From an uncultured Lachnospiraceae bacterium (GTDB lineage: Bacteria > Bacillota > Clostridia > Lachnospirales > Lachnospiraceae), in contig CANREG010000010.1 in NCBI GenBank assembly GCA_947629565.1, forward strand, positions 1 to 58,116: a stretch of DNA of 58,116 bases, given 5' to 3'. The notes under the pieces were generated by a model. It did no database searches. It was not told the DNA's origin and worked only from the letters and a program-made list of their open reading frames with translations. This document shows positions 36,473 through 45,469 of this stretch, one piece after another. The first letter of the stretch is position 1. Every line of letters starts with the position of its first letter. A program made the translations under genes and the position numbers.

Positions 36473-36543
36473 CAGAGCGGTTTTGCAGGAATACAGCATG
36501 TTCTTATTAGCGGAATATATTTTATATGATAAGGAGGATGGTT

Positions 36544-37392
36544 ATGGCACAGATTATTGATGGGAAGAAAATCAGCCAGCAGATTAAGGACGAATTAAGG
36601 GAACAGGTAGCTGAATTGAAGGCTAACGGAAAAGAAATCGGCATGGCAGTAATTCAGGTAGGCAGCGATCCGGCGTCATCGGTGTATGTGGGGAATAAGA
36701 AAAAGGCGTGCGCCTACATCGGAATCCGCTCGGAAAGCTACGAGCTTCCGGAGGAGACGACAGAAGAGGAACTGCTTGCCTTGATTGAAAGGCTGAATAA
36801 AGACGAGCGGATTCATGGAATTTTAGTACAGCTTCCTGTTCCGGCGCATATCCATGAGAAAAAAGTGATTGAGGCCATTTCTCCGAAAAAGGATGTGGAC
36901 GGGTTCCATCCCCAAAGCGTAGGCGCTTTAAGCATTGGGCAAAAGGGGTTTGTCTCCTGTACTCCGGCGGGAATTATCCAGTTACTAAAACGCAGCGGCG
37001 TAGAAATCGAGGGGAAGGAATGTGTGGTAATCGGCAGAAGCAACATTGTAGGAAAGCCTATGGCTATGCTGCTTTTGCGGGAAAACGGCACCGTTACCGT
37101 AACCCATTCTAAGACAAAGAATTTAAAGGAAGTCTGCAAGCGGGCGGATATATTAATTGCAGCGGTCGGACGGCCTAAGATGATAGATGCTTCCTATGTG
37201 AAGGAGGGGGCGGTAGTCATTGATGTAGGCATCCATCGCAATGAGAATAACAAACTTTGTGGGGATGTGGATTTTGACAGCGTGGAGCCTATTGCATCTG
37301 CCATTACGCCGGTACCCGGCGGGGTTGGTCCCATGACCATTGCCATGCTGATGCACAACTGCGTAGAGTCGGCGGTGATGTTTGATGAGTAA
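36544..37392 (+). CDS. folD: Methylenetetrahydrofolate dehydrogenase/cyclohydrolase
   Basis: Bifunctional enzyme interconverting 5,10-methylene-, methenyl- and 10-formyltetrahydrofolate with NAD(P). The 282-residue product has the conserved SVYVGNKKKACAYIGI (catalytic Lys in the YxxxK-type context), LVQLPVPAH, KDVDGFHPQSVG, and IGRSNIVGKPMAMLL. The ATG at 36544 has AAGGAGG upstream. It follows fhs, forming a one-carbon folate pair, and its end overlaps the rimO start by eight bases, indicating one transcript. Confidence 0.97.
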   Translation: MAQIIDGKKISQQIKDELREQVAELKANGKEIGMAVIQVGSDPASSVYVGNKKKACAYIGIRSESYELPEETTEEELLALIERLNKDERIHGILVQLPVPAHIHEKKVIEAISPKKDVDGFHPQSVGALSIGQKGFVSCTPAGIIQLLKRSGVEIEGKECVVIGRSNIVGKPMAMLLLRENGTVTVTHSKTKNLKEVCKRADILIAAVGRPKMIDASYVKEGAVVIDVGIHRNENNKLCGDVDFDSVEPIASAITPVPGGVGPMTIAMLMHNCVESAVMFDE

Positions 37393-38725
37393 AATTCTGT
37401 TTGTATCCCTTGGCTGTGATAAGAATTTAGTGGACAGCGAGGTTATGCTGGGCATTTTGCAGGAGCATGGCTACACCATTACCAATGAGGAAACCGAAGC
37501 GGATGCGGCGGTTGTCAATACCTGCTGTTTTATCCATGACGCCAAAGAGGAGAGCATTGAAAATATAGTAGAGCTTGGCAAGCTGAAAAAGACCGGTAAG
37601 TTAAAGGCGCTGATTGTTACCGGCTGCCTTGCACAGCGGTATCGCGAGGAGATTCGGAGGGAGCTGCCGGAGGTGGATGCGATTCTCGGCACCATGAGTA
37701 TTCATTCCATTGTGGAGGCGGTGGAACAGACTTTGGCAGGAAATTCCTATGAGCATTTTGAGGATATTAACCACCTGCCCGAAAGCCGGGAAGCCAGGGT
37801 ATTGTCCTCCGGTTCCGGCACAGGCTATTTGAAGATTGCGGAAGGCTGCGACAAACACTGTACTTACTGTGTCATTCCCAAGGTCCGGGGCAATTACCGC
37901 AGCGTACCCATGGAGGATTTATTAAAGCAGGCGGCCTATCTGGTAAACAACGGCGTGCGGGAATTAATCCTTGTCGCCCAGGAGACCACCCTTTACGGCA
38001 AAGATTTGTATGGGGAAAAAAGGCTGCCGGAGCTACTACACAGACTGGCGGAATTTGAGGATTTGGAATGGATTCGCCTGTTATACTGCTATCCGGAGGA
38101 AATTACAGAGGAGCTGGTGGCGGAGATAAAAAATAATCCGAAGGTGTGCCATTACATTGATATGCCAATCCAGCACTGCGAGGATTCCGTATTAAAGCGG
38201 ATGGGGCGAAAGACTACAAAAGAGGAGATAAAGCGGATAATCGGTTATCTCCGGGAGGAGATACCGGATATTGTGATTCGGACGACTCTGATTACAGGAT
38301 TTCCGGGAGAGAGCAGAGAGGAGCATCATGCCCTGCTTGACTTTGTGGAGGAAATGCATTTTGACCGGTTAGGCGTGTTCCCCTATTCCAGAGAGGAGGA
38401 TACCCCGGCGGCAGAATTTCACCACCAGATATCAACCCATGTGAAGGAGAAACGAAAAAATGAGATTATGTCGCTCCAGCAGAAGATTTCCGCAGAGAAA
38501 AACGCCTCTCTGGTCGGCAAGACCTTTAAGGTTATGGCGGAAGGCTATCTGTATCAGGATGAGATGTATATGTGCCGTTCCTATATGGATGCGCCGGACA
38601 TTGACGGATATGTGTTTGCGGCCTCGGAGGAAGAACTGCTTTCCGGTGATTTCATTGAGGTGAAGATTACGGATTATAATGAATATGATTTAATAGGAGA
38701 GAGATGCGATGAATTTACCGAATAA
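37385..38725 (+). CDS. rimO: Ribosomal protein S12 methylthiotransferase RimO
   Basis: Radical-SAM enzyme that adds a methylthio group to the conserved Asp of ribosomal protein S12. The 446-residue protein has the N-terminal UPF0004 domain with cysteines in SLGCDKNLVDSE, NTCCFIHDAKEESI and VTGCLAQRY for one cluster, the radical-SAM motif CDKHCTYC for the second, and a C-terminal TRAM domain ending near residue 440. The ATG at 37385 overlaps folD; the ribosome binding site is weak, in keeping with translational coupling. Its last 17 bases overlap pgsA. Confidence 0.96.
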   Translation: MSKILFVSLGCDKNLVDSEVMLGILQEHGYTITNEETEADAAVVNTCCFIHDAKEESIENIVELGKLKKTGKLKALIVTGCLAQRYREEIRRELPEVDAILGTMSIHSIVEAVEQTLAGNSYEHFEDINHLPESREARVLSSGSGTGYLKIAEGCDKHCTYCVIPKVRGNYRSVPMEDLLKQAAYLVNNGVRELILVAQETTLYGKDLYGEKRLPELLHRLAEFEDLEWIRLLYCYPEEITEELVAEIKNNPKVCHYIDMPIQHCEDSVLKRMGRKTTKEEIKRIIGYLREEIPDIVIRTTLITGFPGESREEHHALLDFVEEMHFDRLGVFPYSREEDTPAAEFHHQISTHVKEKRKNEIMSLQQKISAEKNASLVGKTFKVMAEGYLYQDEMYMCRSYMDAPDIDGYVFAASEEELLSGDFIEVKITDYNEYDLIGERCDEFTE

Positions 38726-39269
38726 ATTAACAATACTGCGTACCATATTGATTCCCTTTTTTCTGGTGGCCCTGCTGTGGGAGCGGGTTCCCTATGGCAA
38801 CTGGATTGCCCTGTTTATCTTTGCGGTGGCCTCCATCACCGACATGCTGGACGGCAAGATTGCCAGAAAATATAATCTGGTAACAAATTTTGGGAAATTT
38901 ATGGACCCTTTGGCGGACAAACTTCTGGTATCCTCTGCTATGATCGCCTTTGTAGAGCTTGGACGGATTCCCTGCTGGATCGTAATCGTGATTATTGCCA
39001 GAGAATTTATTATAAGCGGGTTCCGGCTGGTGGCAGCAGATAACGGAATTGTCATTGCTGCCGGTATCTGGGGGAAGATTAAGACTGCGGAACAAATGGT
39101 CATGATCTGTATTCTCATAGCAGATTTTGGAAGCATTTTCCCATCTGCTGTCCAGACCATTTCCATTTTTGAAAACATTTTAATCTATGCAGCCTTAATC
39201 CTCACCATAGTTTCCCTGCTAGATTACCTTCTCCACAACAAGGGCGTACTTTCAGAAACCACCAAATAA
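38709..39269 (+). CDS. pgsA: CDP-diacylglycerol-glycerol-3-phosphate 3-phosphatidyltransferase
   Basis: Committed step of phosphatidylglycerol synthesis in the membrane. The 186-residue protein has several membrane helices and the CDP-alcohol phosphotransferase motif D-x2-DG-x2-AR-x8-G-x3-D-x3-D, visible from TDMLDGKIARKYNLVTNFG through KFMDPLADK. It starts inside rimO (AGGAGAG upstream) and is the last gene of the fhs-folD-rimO-pgsA block. The ~500-bp palindrome begins at its stop codon and a terminator follows only at 39799, so the palindrome is probably transcribed as its 3' untranslated region. Confidence 0.95.
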   Translation: MNLPNKLTILRTILIPFFLVALLWERVPYGNWIALFIFAVASITDMLDGKIARKYNLVTNFGKFMDPLADKLLVSSAMIAFVELGRIPCWIVIVIIAREFIISGFRLVAADNGIVIAAGIWGKIKTAEQMVMICILIADFGSIFPSAVQTISIFENILIYAALILTIVSLLDYLLHNKGVLSETTK

Positions 39270-39775
39270 AAAGTGCCGCACCTCCGGCGGCTGCCATTCC
39301 CTTACTCGCCGTAATATTGGTAAATGCCGCCCCAAGGTAATCCTTTTCCCGGTTTTCCCGACACGCGGTTTTTTAGAAATCCCCTGCCGGTTTCTCCTGC
39401 ATATTGCACGTGCGAAGAAGTGTCTGAGTACCGGGTTTGGGGTGCTGGGCAAACATTTTGCAGCCACGCTTGCGCTCTGTCGAAAACGCAGCGGTACATA
39501 AGCGAAGGCCCCTCTAATCATGCACTTAATGGCTGATATTACAGGGCCTTCGCAAGTACCGGCGTTTTCAAAGGGGCTGCAAATGTTTCCCAGCCACCCC
39601 TTCCCGGTGCGAGTTCTTCGTAAGCACGTGCAATCTAATATGCAGGAGGAACCGGCAGAAGGATTTCTTAAAACCGATGGCAGTGCGGGAAAACGGGAAA
39701 GGATTATCCTGGGGCGGCTTCACAAATGAAAGTCGGCGGGTAAGGGAAAGGGAGCCGTCGGAGGCGGAAGATATT
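39267..39775. repeat. ~500-bp imperfect palindrome (long inverted repeat), member of a dispersed family
   Basis: Reverse-complementing the right half reproduces the left half in order. Matching landmarks include CCGCCCCAAGGTAATCC and CCGCCCCAGGATAATCC, CTCCTGCATATT (both arms), GCACGTGC, AAACATTTTGCAGCC and AAACATTTGCAGCC, and GCGAAGGCCC next to the centre (~39528). Arms are about 240 bp, roughly three quarters identical, with small indels. Part of the right arm recurs at 1-78. The element has no convincing gene: the open frames in it are mirror images of each other and lack ribosome binding sites. As RNA it would fold into a very long hairpin. I do not recognise the family. Confidence 0.88.
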
Positions 39776-39798
39776 ATGTAGGAGGGGTGAATAATATT

Positions 39799-39839
39799 AA
39801 GGGGGACGGTTAAAATGTTTAACAGTTTCCCTTATTTTT
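39799..39839 (+). terminator. Terminator downstream of the palindrome
   Basis: AAGGGGGACGGTTAAA pairs with TTTAACAGTTTCCCTT around ATG, with two small mismatches, then ATTTTTG. It probably ends the pgsA transcript together with the palindrome. Confidence 0.7.
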
Positions 39840-39853
39840 GTGGAAAAATTTGC

Positions 39854-39882
39854 TTGAAATCGCAGGATAAAAGTTATAAAAT
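39854..39882 (+). promoter_or_regulatory. Promoter of the carboxyltransferase/Na+ pump operon
   Basis: TTGAAA (39854-39859), a 17-base spacer and TAAAAT (39877-39882), about 57 bases before the first gene. Confidence 0.65.
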
Positions 39883-39945
39883 ATAATTGGCTAAAATTTG
39901 GTTTACGAAGTAAGCCTTATAATAAATTCAAACGGAGGGCTAAAA

Positions 39946-41373
39946 ATGAGCAATAAACTTACGTTGTCAGCAAGCGACAGAATAACAGCGTTGCTTGATG
40001 ACTCAAGTTTTGTTGAAATCGGTTCCTATGTGACAGCCAGAACTACCGATTTTAACACACAGGATCATGAGACTCCTAAAGATGGCGTCGTAACAGGTTA
40101 CGGTACCATTGAGGGAAGACTGGTGTATGTGTACAGCCAGGACGCCAAAGTATTAGGCGGTTCTGTCGGCGAGATGCATGCAGCTAAGATTGCAAAAATC
40201 TATGATATGGCACTGAAGATGGGTGCCCCAGTAATCGGACTGGTAGATTGTGCAGGATTGAGATTACAGGAGGCAACCGATTCTTTAAATGCTTTTGGCA
40301 GCATATATTTAAAGCAGTCAGTAGCTTCCGGAGTGATTCCGCAGATTACGGGAGTTTTCGGCGTATGCGGCGGCGGAAACGCAGTGATTCCGGGATTATC
40401 CGATTTGACGTTTATGGTAAAAGATCAGGGAAGGTTATTTGTGAACAGTCCCAATGCCTTGGATAACAATTATGCGGAGAAGTTAGACACAGCCAGTGCT
40501 TCTTATCAGGAGAGCAGTTCTGCTTTAGTGGACGAGGTGTTAGAGGATGACGCTGCTGTACTTGGCAGAATCCGTCAGGTAATCGGTATGCTTCCTTCTA
40601 ATAATGAGGATGATTCCAATTTTGTTGACTGCGTTGACGATTTGAACCGGGAGATTCCGAATTTAGAGGGCCTTGCAGATGATGCAAGAGCCGTACTGAC
40701 TCACATTTCAGACAGCAATGTGTTTGTGGAGCTTAAGAGGGAATATGCCAAAGATATGGTTATCGGCCTGATTAAATTAGGCGGGACAACTGTTGGCTGC
40801 GTAGCCAATCAGGTAAAGGACGGCGGCGATGTGCTGTCTGTTAATGGCGCTTATATCGCAGCGGAATTTGTGAATTTCTTAGATGCGTTTAATATTCCGA
40901 TATTGACGCTTACCAATGTGAAAGGATTTAAGGCAACAGTGGCAGAAGAAGCGGGAATGGCCAAGGCGGTTGCCAAGCTTACTTATGCCTTCGCCAGTGC
41001 AACGACGCCGAAGATTAATCTGGTAATGGGAGACGCCTTTGGCAGCGCTTATCTGGCAATGAATTCCAAGTCTGTGGGCGCAGATATCGAGTATGCATGG
41101 AAGACGGCTAAGATCGGAACCATGGAACCGGAGCAGGCAGTCAAGATTATGTATGCAGATGAATTGGAAAAAGATGGCTTTGACAAGAATCAGTTAGCGA
41201 AAGTCAAGGCGGAATACAGTGAGAAGATGTCCAGCGCCATGGCGGCTGCCAAGCGGGGCTATGTGGATGACATTATCGACGGCGCAGCAACTAGAAAACG
41301 CTTGATTGCCGCTTATGAGATGTTATACACCAAGCGGGAAGACAGACCAATTAAAAAGCATGGTGCAGTATAG
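39946..41373 (+). CDS. mmdA: CoA-dependent carboxyltransferase (MmdA/12S transcarboxylase type)
   Basis: A 475-residue carboxyltransferase of the crotonase-like family that moves the carboxyl group of methylmalonyl-CoA or a similar acyl-CoA to or from biotin. Two crotonase-type halves are visible, with YVYSQDAKVLGGSVGEMHAAKI and the oxyanion-hole region GVCGGGNAVIPGLSD in the first and LTNVKGFKATVAEEAGMAKA with MGDAFGSAYLAM in the second. It is shorter than typical MmdA (about 510). ACGGAGGG precedes the ATG at 39946. It opens a five-gene operon with gaps of 15-44 bases. Its true acyl-CoA (malonyl-, methylmalonyl- or glutaconyl-type) cannot be read from sequence alone. Confidence 0.88.
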   Translation: MSNKLTLSASDRITALLDDSSFVEIGSYVTARTTDFNTQDHETPKDGVVTGYGTIEGRLVYVYSQDAKVLGGSVGEMHAAKIAKIYDMALKMGAPVIGLVDCAGLRLQEATDSLNAFGSIYLKQSVASGVIPQITGVFGVCGGGNAVIPGLSDLTFMVKDQGRLFVNSPNALDNNYAEKLDTASASYQESSSALVDEVLEDDAAVLGRIRQVIGMLPSNNEDDSNFVDCVDDLNREIPNLEGLADDARAVLTHISDSNVFVELKREYAKDMVIGLIKLGGTTVGCVANQVKDGGDVLSVNGAYIAAEFVNFLDAFNIPILTLTNVKGFKATVAEEAGMAKAVAKLTYAFASATTPKINLVMGDAFGSAYLAMNSKSVGADIEYAWKTAKIGTMEPEQAVKIMYADELEKDGFDKNQLAKVKAEYSEKMSSAMAAAKRGYVDDIIDGAATRKRLIAAYEMLYTKREDRPIKKHGAV

Positions 41374-41388
41374 AGAGGGGATAACCAT

Positions 41389-42318
41389 ATGAAAATGAAA
41401 AAGACGATTTTATTATTTTCTATGATTGCTGTTTTTTTCTCTCTGACAGCCTGCAGCAGCGGACAGAAGGAAGTAACCTTTAATTATACCCAGGCGGATA
41501 TTGTAAGCTCGGCTTTGACGCAGGCATATCAGCTTCAAAGCGCCAATGGCGCCCTGAAGGCATATCTTGAAGATTATGCAGAGGAGTCTGAGGAAGCGGA
41601 GATACTTCTGACCGGACTTAATAATTTTACTACGGTACAGGAGGAATGTGGTGACTTTTTAGGTTACTGTTCCAGAGAGGACGGAAACACAATTCAATTT
41701 GATTTTTCTACCCTGAATGCAGAGACGGAAGATGAATATGTGGAGGCAATGACCGCGTATAATGAATTTTTAAGCCGTGTGGATGCAGTGGTGGAAGAAG
41801 AGGAAGATACAGTAGTTGTTACCATTGGCGCTGTATATTCTGACCGTAAGGTAGATTACAGTTTTGTCTATGAAGAAAATCCGGCGGCAGCTTATTCCTA
41901 TGAGCTGACCGGACAGAATGCAACGGCCTATAAGATCAAGGAGATTAATGTTACGCCGGAATACACATTTTCTGAGAAGATGGGAAAGGCCGGGTCTAAC
42001 ACTTTAGTCGGCATGGGAACCGTATTTGTCGTGTTGATTTTTATTTCCCTGATCATCGCTCAGTTAGAGAAGGTGGCAAAGGCCATTACCGGTGTTGCCA
42101 ACGCAATCGGCAGGAAGAAAGGAAACCAGGAGGAAGAGACAGCCGCAGTCGCAGCCGTTTCCAATTCCGGAGCCGCACCGGCGGCAGTTTCTACCGCCAG
42201 CCCAATGGATGATAAGCAGTTAGTGGCAGTAATCACAGCGGCGGTTATGGCTGCCAATGTGGCGGACGGCGGCAGTGACAAATTAGTTGTTCGTTCAATC
42301 AGAAAAGCAAAGAGATAA
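41389..42318 (+). CDS. OadG-type gamma subunit with an extracytoplasmic lipoprotein domain
   Basis: Small membrane subunit of biotin-dependent Na+-pumping decarboxylases, here enlarged. The 309-residue protein begins with a lipoprotein signal (SLTACSS, lipid-modified Cys22), continues with an acidic domain of about 180 residues outside the membrane, then has the OadG membrane helix (NTLVGMGTVFVVLIFISLII, about 202-221), a charged region and an Ala-rich linker before the C-terminal segment (DKQLVAVITAAVMAAN). Standard OadG is about 80-100 residues, so the N-terminal domain is an addition. A GAGGGG site precedes the ATG. Confidence 0.8.
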   Translation: MKMKKTILLFSMIAVFFSLTACSSGQKEVTFNYTQADIVSSALTQAYQLQSANGALKAYLEDYAEESEEAEILLTGLNNFTTVQEECGDFLGYCSREDGNTIQFDFSTLNAETEDEYVEAMTAYNEFLSRVDAVVEEEEDTVVVTIGAVYSDRKVDYSFVYEENPAAAYSYELTGQNATAYKIKEINVTPEYTFSEKMGKAGSNTLVGMGTVFVVLIFISLIIAQLEKVAKAITGVANAIGRKKGNQEEETAAVAAVSNSGAAPAAVSTASPMDDKQLVAVITAAVMAANVADGGSDKLVVRSIRKAKR

Positions 42319-42338
42319 TAGATAGGAGGAATTTCAGA

Positions 42339-42716
42339 ATGAAGAATTATAGAATTACAGTGAATGGTACAGCTTATGATGTAGCAGTAGAAGAGTTAGG
42401 TGCAGGCGCAGCGCCGGCTACACCGGCTCCGGTGGCAGCCGCACCGGCAGCTCCGGCCCCGGCGGCAGCAGCTCCGGCTCCCGCAGCAAGCGGCGCAGAG
42501 GGCGCTGTTAAGATTGCCGCTCCTATGCCGGGCAAGATTTTAGCAATCAAGGCTAACATCGGCCAGGCGGTTAAGAAGGGAGATGTGGTAATGATCTTAG
42601 AGGCCATGAAGATGGAAAATGAGATTACGGCTCCTCAGGATGGTACAGTGGCAGGAATCAATGTTGCAGTAGGCGACAGCGTAGAGTCCGGCGATACACT
42701 TGCTTCATTGAACTAA
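42339..42716 (+). CDS. Biotin carboxyl carrier protein (biotinyl domain subunit)
   Basis: The 125-residue carrier shuttles carboxybiotin between the carboxyltransferases and the membrane pump. It has a short N-terminal strand region, an Ala/Pro hinge (residues about 25-52, APVAAAPAAPAPAAAAP) and a biotinyl domain with the biotinylation site EAMKMEN (Lys91) and hinge-side PMPGKI. It corresponds to MmdC or the 1.3S transcarboxylase subunit. TAGGAGG precedes the ATG. No biotin ligase gene is in the window. Confidence 0.96.
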   Translation: MKNYRITVNGTAYDVAVEELGAGAAPATPAPVAAAPAAPAPAAAAPAPAASGAEGAVKIAAPMPGKILAIKANIGQAVKKGDVVMILEAMKMENEITAPQDGTVAGINVAVGDSVESGDTLASLN

Positions 42717-42757
42717 TGGTTTGGCAAGATATCATATTTTACAGGAGGCAAGCGTAG

Positions 42758-43888
42758 ATGGATTATATATGGAATACAATCCAGAATTTAGGTGCACAGA
42801 CGGCATTTGCAAACCTGTACTGGGGCAACTTTGTAATGATTTTGGTTGCCTGTGTGTTCCTGGTTCTGGCAATTAAGTTTGGTTTTGAACCCCTTTTGTT
42901 AGTTCCCATTTCCTTTGGTATGCTGCTGGCGAATATGTTCCCCGGTATCATAGCAGAGGGCGGGTTGTTACATTACTTTTATATGTTGGATGAGTGGAGT
43001 ATCTTACCTTCCCTGATTTTCTTAGGCGTGGGCGCGATGACGGATTTTGGTCCGTTAATTGCCAATCCTAAGAGCTTCCTGTTAGGGGCGGCGGCACAGT
43101 TTGGTATATATTCCGCATACTTTTTAGCAATTTTGTTTGGCTTCAGTGATAAGGCAGCAGCAGCTATTTCTATTATCGGCGGTGCGGACGGACCGACCTC
43201 CATTTTCTTAGCAGGTAAGCTGGGTATGGGCGGTACTTTGATGGGACCGATTGCTGTGGCAGCTTATTCCTATATGGCGTTAGTGCCGGTTATTCAGCCG
43301 CCGGTCATGAAGTTACTGACGACAGAAAAAGAGAGGAAGATTAAGATGGAGCAGTTAAGACCGGTATCCAAGTTAGAGAGAATCCTCTTCCCTGTCGTGG
43401 TTACGATTGTGGTTGTGCTGATTCTGCCGACAACTGCGCCTTTGGTTGGTATGCTGATGTTAGGCAACCTGTTCCGGGAATCCGGCGTGGTAAAGCAGTT
43501 GACAGAGACCGCTTCTAACGCTTTAATGTATATCGTAGTTATTCTGCTGGGAACCTCAGTCGGGGCAACCACAACGGCCCAGTCCTTCCTGAAGGTATCC
43601 ACCCTGCAGATTGTGGTATTAGGTCTGGTGGCATTTATTGTCGGTACTGCGGCAGGCGTAATTTTCGGCAAGATTATGTGCTGGGCAACTAAGGGCAAGG
43701 TCAATCCGTTAATCGGCTCCGCCGGCGTATCCGCCGTTCCTATGGCGGCCAGGGTTTCCCAGAAGGTTGGTGCGGAGGCTGATCCGACGAACTTCCTTTT
43801 GATGCATGCCATGGGACCGAATGTGGCAGGCGTAATCGGTACCGCGGTAGCAGCCGGAACCTTTATGGCGATTTTTGGCGTAATGTAA
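42758..43888 (+). CDS. oadB: Na+-translocating decarboxylase beta subunit (OadB/MmdB)
   Basis: Integral membrane subunit that decarboxylates carboxybiotin and couples this to Na+ export. The 376-residue protein has about nine to ten membrane segments and the family motif [10 protein letters not shown] (near residues 142-151), which contains the Asp implicated in Na+ and proton transfer, and a second conserved [14 protein letters not shown] region. AGGAGG lies before the ATG. Placed between the biotin carrier and the second carboxyltransferase. Confidence 0.96.
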   Translation: MDYIWNTIQNLGAQTAFANLYWGNFVMILVACVFLVLAIKFGFEPLLLVPISFGMLLANMFPGIIAEGGLLHYFYMLDEWSILPSLIFLGVGAMTDFGPLIANPKSFLLGAAAQFGIYSAYFLAILFGFSDKAAAAISIIGGADGPTSIFLAGKLGMGGTLMGPIAVAAYSYMALVPVIQPPVMKLLTTEKERKIKMEQLRPVSKLERILFPVVVTIVVVLILPTTAPLVGMLMLGNLFRESGVVKQLTETASNALMYIVVILLGTSVGATTTAQSFLKVSTLQIVVLGLVAFIVGTAAGVIFGKIMCWATKGKVNPLIGSAGVSAVPMAARVSQKVGAEADPTNFLLMHAMGPNVAGVIGTAVAAGTFMAIFGVM

Positions 43889-43932
43889 GAGCAATATGAT
43901 TAGGAATATATACTAAAATGGAGGATTAGAAC

Positions 43933-45354
43933 ATGGCAAATCAAGCAGCAAAGCCGGTAAAGATTACCGAGACCGTTTTGCGGGATGCACATCAGTCATT
44001 GATTGCTACCCGTATGACAACAGAGCAGATGCTTCCCATCGTGGATAAGATGGATAAGGTTGGTTATCATTCTGTAGAGTGCTGGGGTGGCGCAACCTTT
44101 GATGCGTGTCTTCGATTTTTAAAAGAAGATCCCTGGGAGAGACTCAGAAAGTTAAAAGACGGTTTTAAGAATACAAAGTTACAGATGTTATTCAGGGGAC
44201 AGAATATTCTTGGTTACAGCCCGTATGCGGATGATGTAGTAGAATATTTTGTGCAGAAATCCATTGCAAACGGAATTGATATTATCCGTATTTTTGACTG
44301 TCTCAATGATATAAGGAATTTACAGACAGCCGTTAAGGCGGCCAATAAGGAAAAGGGCCACGCGCAGGTGGCGCTGTCCTATACGCTTGGCGACGCCTAT
44401 ACTATGGATTACTGGAAGGATATGGCAAAGAAGATTGAGGATATGGGCGCAGATTCTATCTGTATCAAGGATATGGCAGGACTTTTAGTGCCGACGGCTG
44501 CAACCGAGTTAGTGCAGGCGTTAAAGGAAGGAACCAATCTGCCGATTCAGCTTCACACCCACTATACTTCCGGTGTGGCGGCTATGACTTATATGAAGGC
44601 AGTTGAGGCAGGCTGTGATATTATAGATACGGCAATGTCGCCTCTTTCCATGGGAACTTCCCAGCCGGCAACAGAGGTTATGGCTAAGGCGTTTGAGGGT
44701 ACGGATTATGATCCGGGATTTGACCAGAATCTCCTGGCAGAGATTGCCGACTACTTCCGTCCAATGCGTGAGGAGTGGTTAGAGTCCGGTCTGTTAAGCC
44801 CTAAGGTAATGGGCGTAAATATTAAAACCTTGCTTTATCAGGTTCCGGGTGGAATGTTAAGTAATTTGGTGTCCCAGTTAAAGGAGATGAAGCAGGAGGA
44901 TAAATTTGACGAGGTGTTAGAGGAAGTGCCCCGCGTCCGCAAGGATTTTGGCGAGCCGCCTCTTGTTACCCCTTCTTCCCAGATTGTGGGTACCCAGGCA
45001 GTGCTAAATGTGGTTATGGGCGAGCGCTATAAGCAGATGACCAAGGAATCCAGAGACCTTTTGGTTGGCAAATACGGCCAGACCGTTAAGCCGATGAATC
45101 CGGAAGTACAGAAGAAGGCGTTGGATGCGCTGGGTATGGATAAGCCGATTACCTACCGTCCCGCTGATGACATTAAACCGCAGTTAGAGACTTTGGAAAA
45201 AGAGGTAGAGCAGTACAAGCAGCAGGATGAAGATGTTCTTTCCTATGCGTTGTTCCCGCAGGTAGCAACCGAATTTTTCAAGTATCGAGAGGCTCAACAG
45301 ACAAAGGTAGACGCTTCTGTGGCAGACAAGGAAAACGGCGTATATCCGGTATAA
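43933..45354 (+). CDS. oadA: Oxaloacetate decarboxylase/transcarboxylase 5S-type carboxyltransferase subunit
   Basis: HMGL-like TIM-barrel carboxyltransferase that transfers a carboxyl group between oxaloacetate/pyruvate and biotin. The 473-residue protein has the N-terminal ETVLRDAHQSLIATRM with the metal-binding Asp, the carbamylated-Lys region CIKDMAGLL, the metal-binding HTHYTSG and the conserved carboxylase domain at about 300-430. It ends without a biotinyl domain, as in the 5S subunit; the biotin carrier is a separate gene in the operon. GGAGG precedes the ATG. Confidence 0.93.
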   Translation: MANQAAKPVKITETVLRDAHQSLIATRMTTEQMLPIVDKMDKVGYHSVECWGGATFDACLRFLKEDPWERLRKLKDGFKNTKLQMLFRGQNILGYSPYADDVVEYFVQKSIANGIDIIRIFDCLNDIRNLQTAVKAANKEKGHAQVALSYTLGDAYTMDYWKDMAKKIEDMGADSICIKDMAGLLVPTAATELVQALKEGTNLPIQLHTHYTSGVAAMTYMKAVEAGCDIIDTAMSPLSMGTSQPATEVMAKAFEGTDYDPGFDQNLLAEIADYFRPMREEWLESGLLSPKVMGVNIKTLLYQVPGGMLSNLVSQLKEMKQEDKFDEVLEEVPRVRKDFGEPPLVTPSSQIVGTQAVLNVVMGERYKQMTKESRDLLVGKYGQTVKPMNPEVQKKALDALGMDKPITYRPADDIKPQLETLEKEVEQYKQQDEDVLSYALFPQVATEFFKYREAQQTKVDASVADKENGVYPV

Positions 45355-45378
45355 TTTAAAAAAAGTGAGATAAAAGAA

Positions 45379-45413
45379 AGCAGCCTGCCGGGTGGAACCG
45401 GCGGGCTGTTGCT
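45379..45413 (+). terminator. Hairpin after oadA, probable operon terminator
   Basis: AGCAGCCTGCCGG pairs with CCGGCGGGCTGTTGCT around GTGGAA, with a small bulge. Only a weak T-rich stretch follows, so efficiency is uncertain. Confidence 0.6.
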
Positions 45414-45469
45414 GTTCATACAGATAACAGGCGTAGTTTGTATCATATGAAAAAATTTAATGAAACGAA

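Noticed and set aside
39324-39729. Open reading frames of 65-89 codons on both strands inside the palindrome
   Set aside because: They are mirror images produced by the inverted repeat, lack ribosome binding sites and resemble no protein; the repeat explains them.
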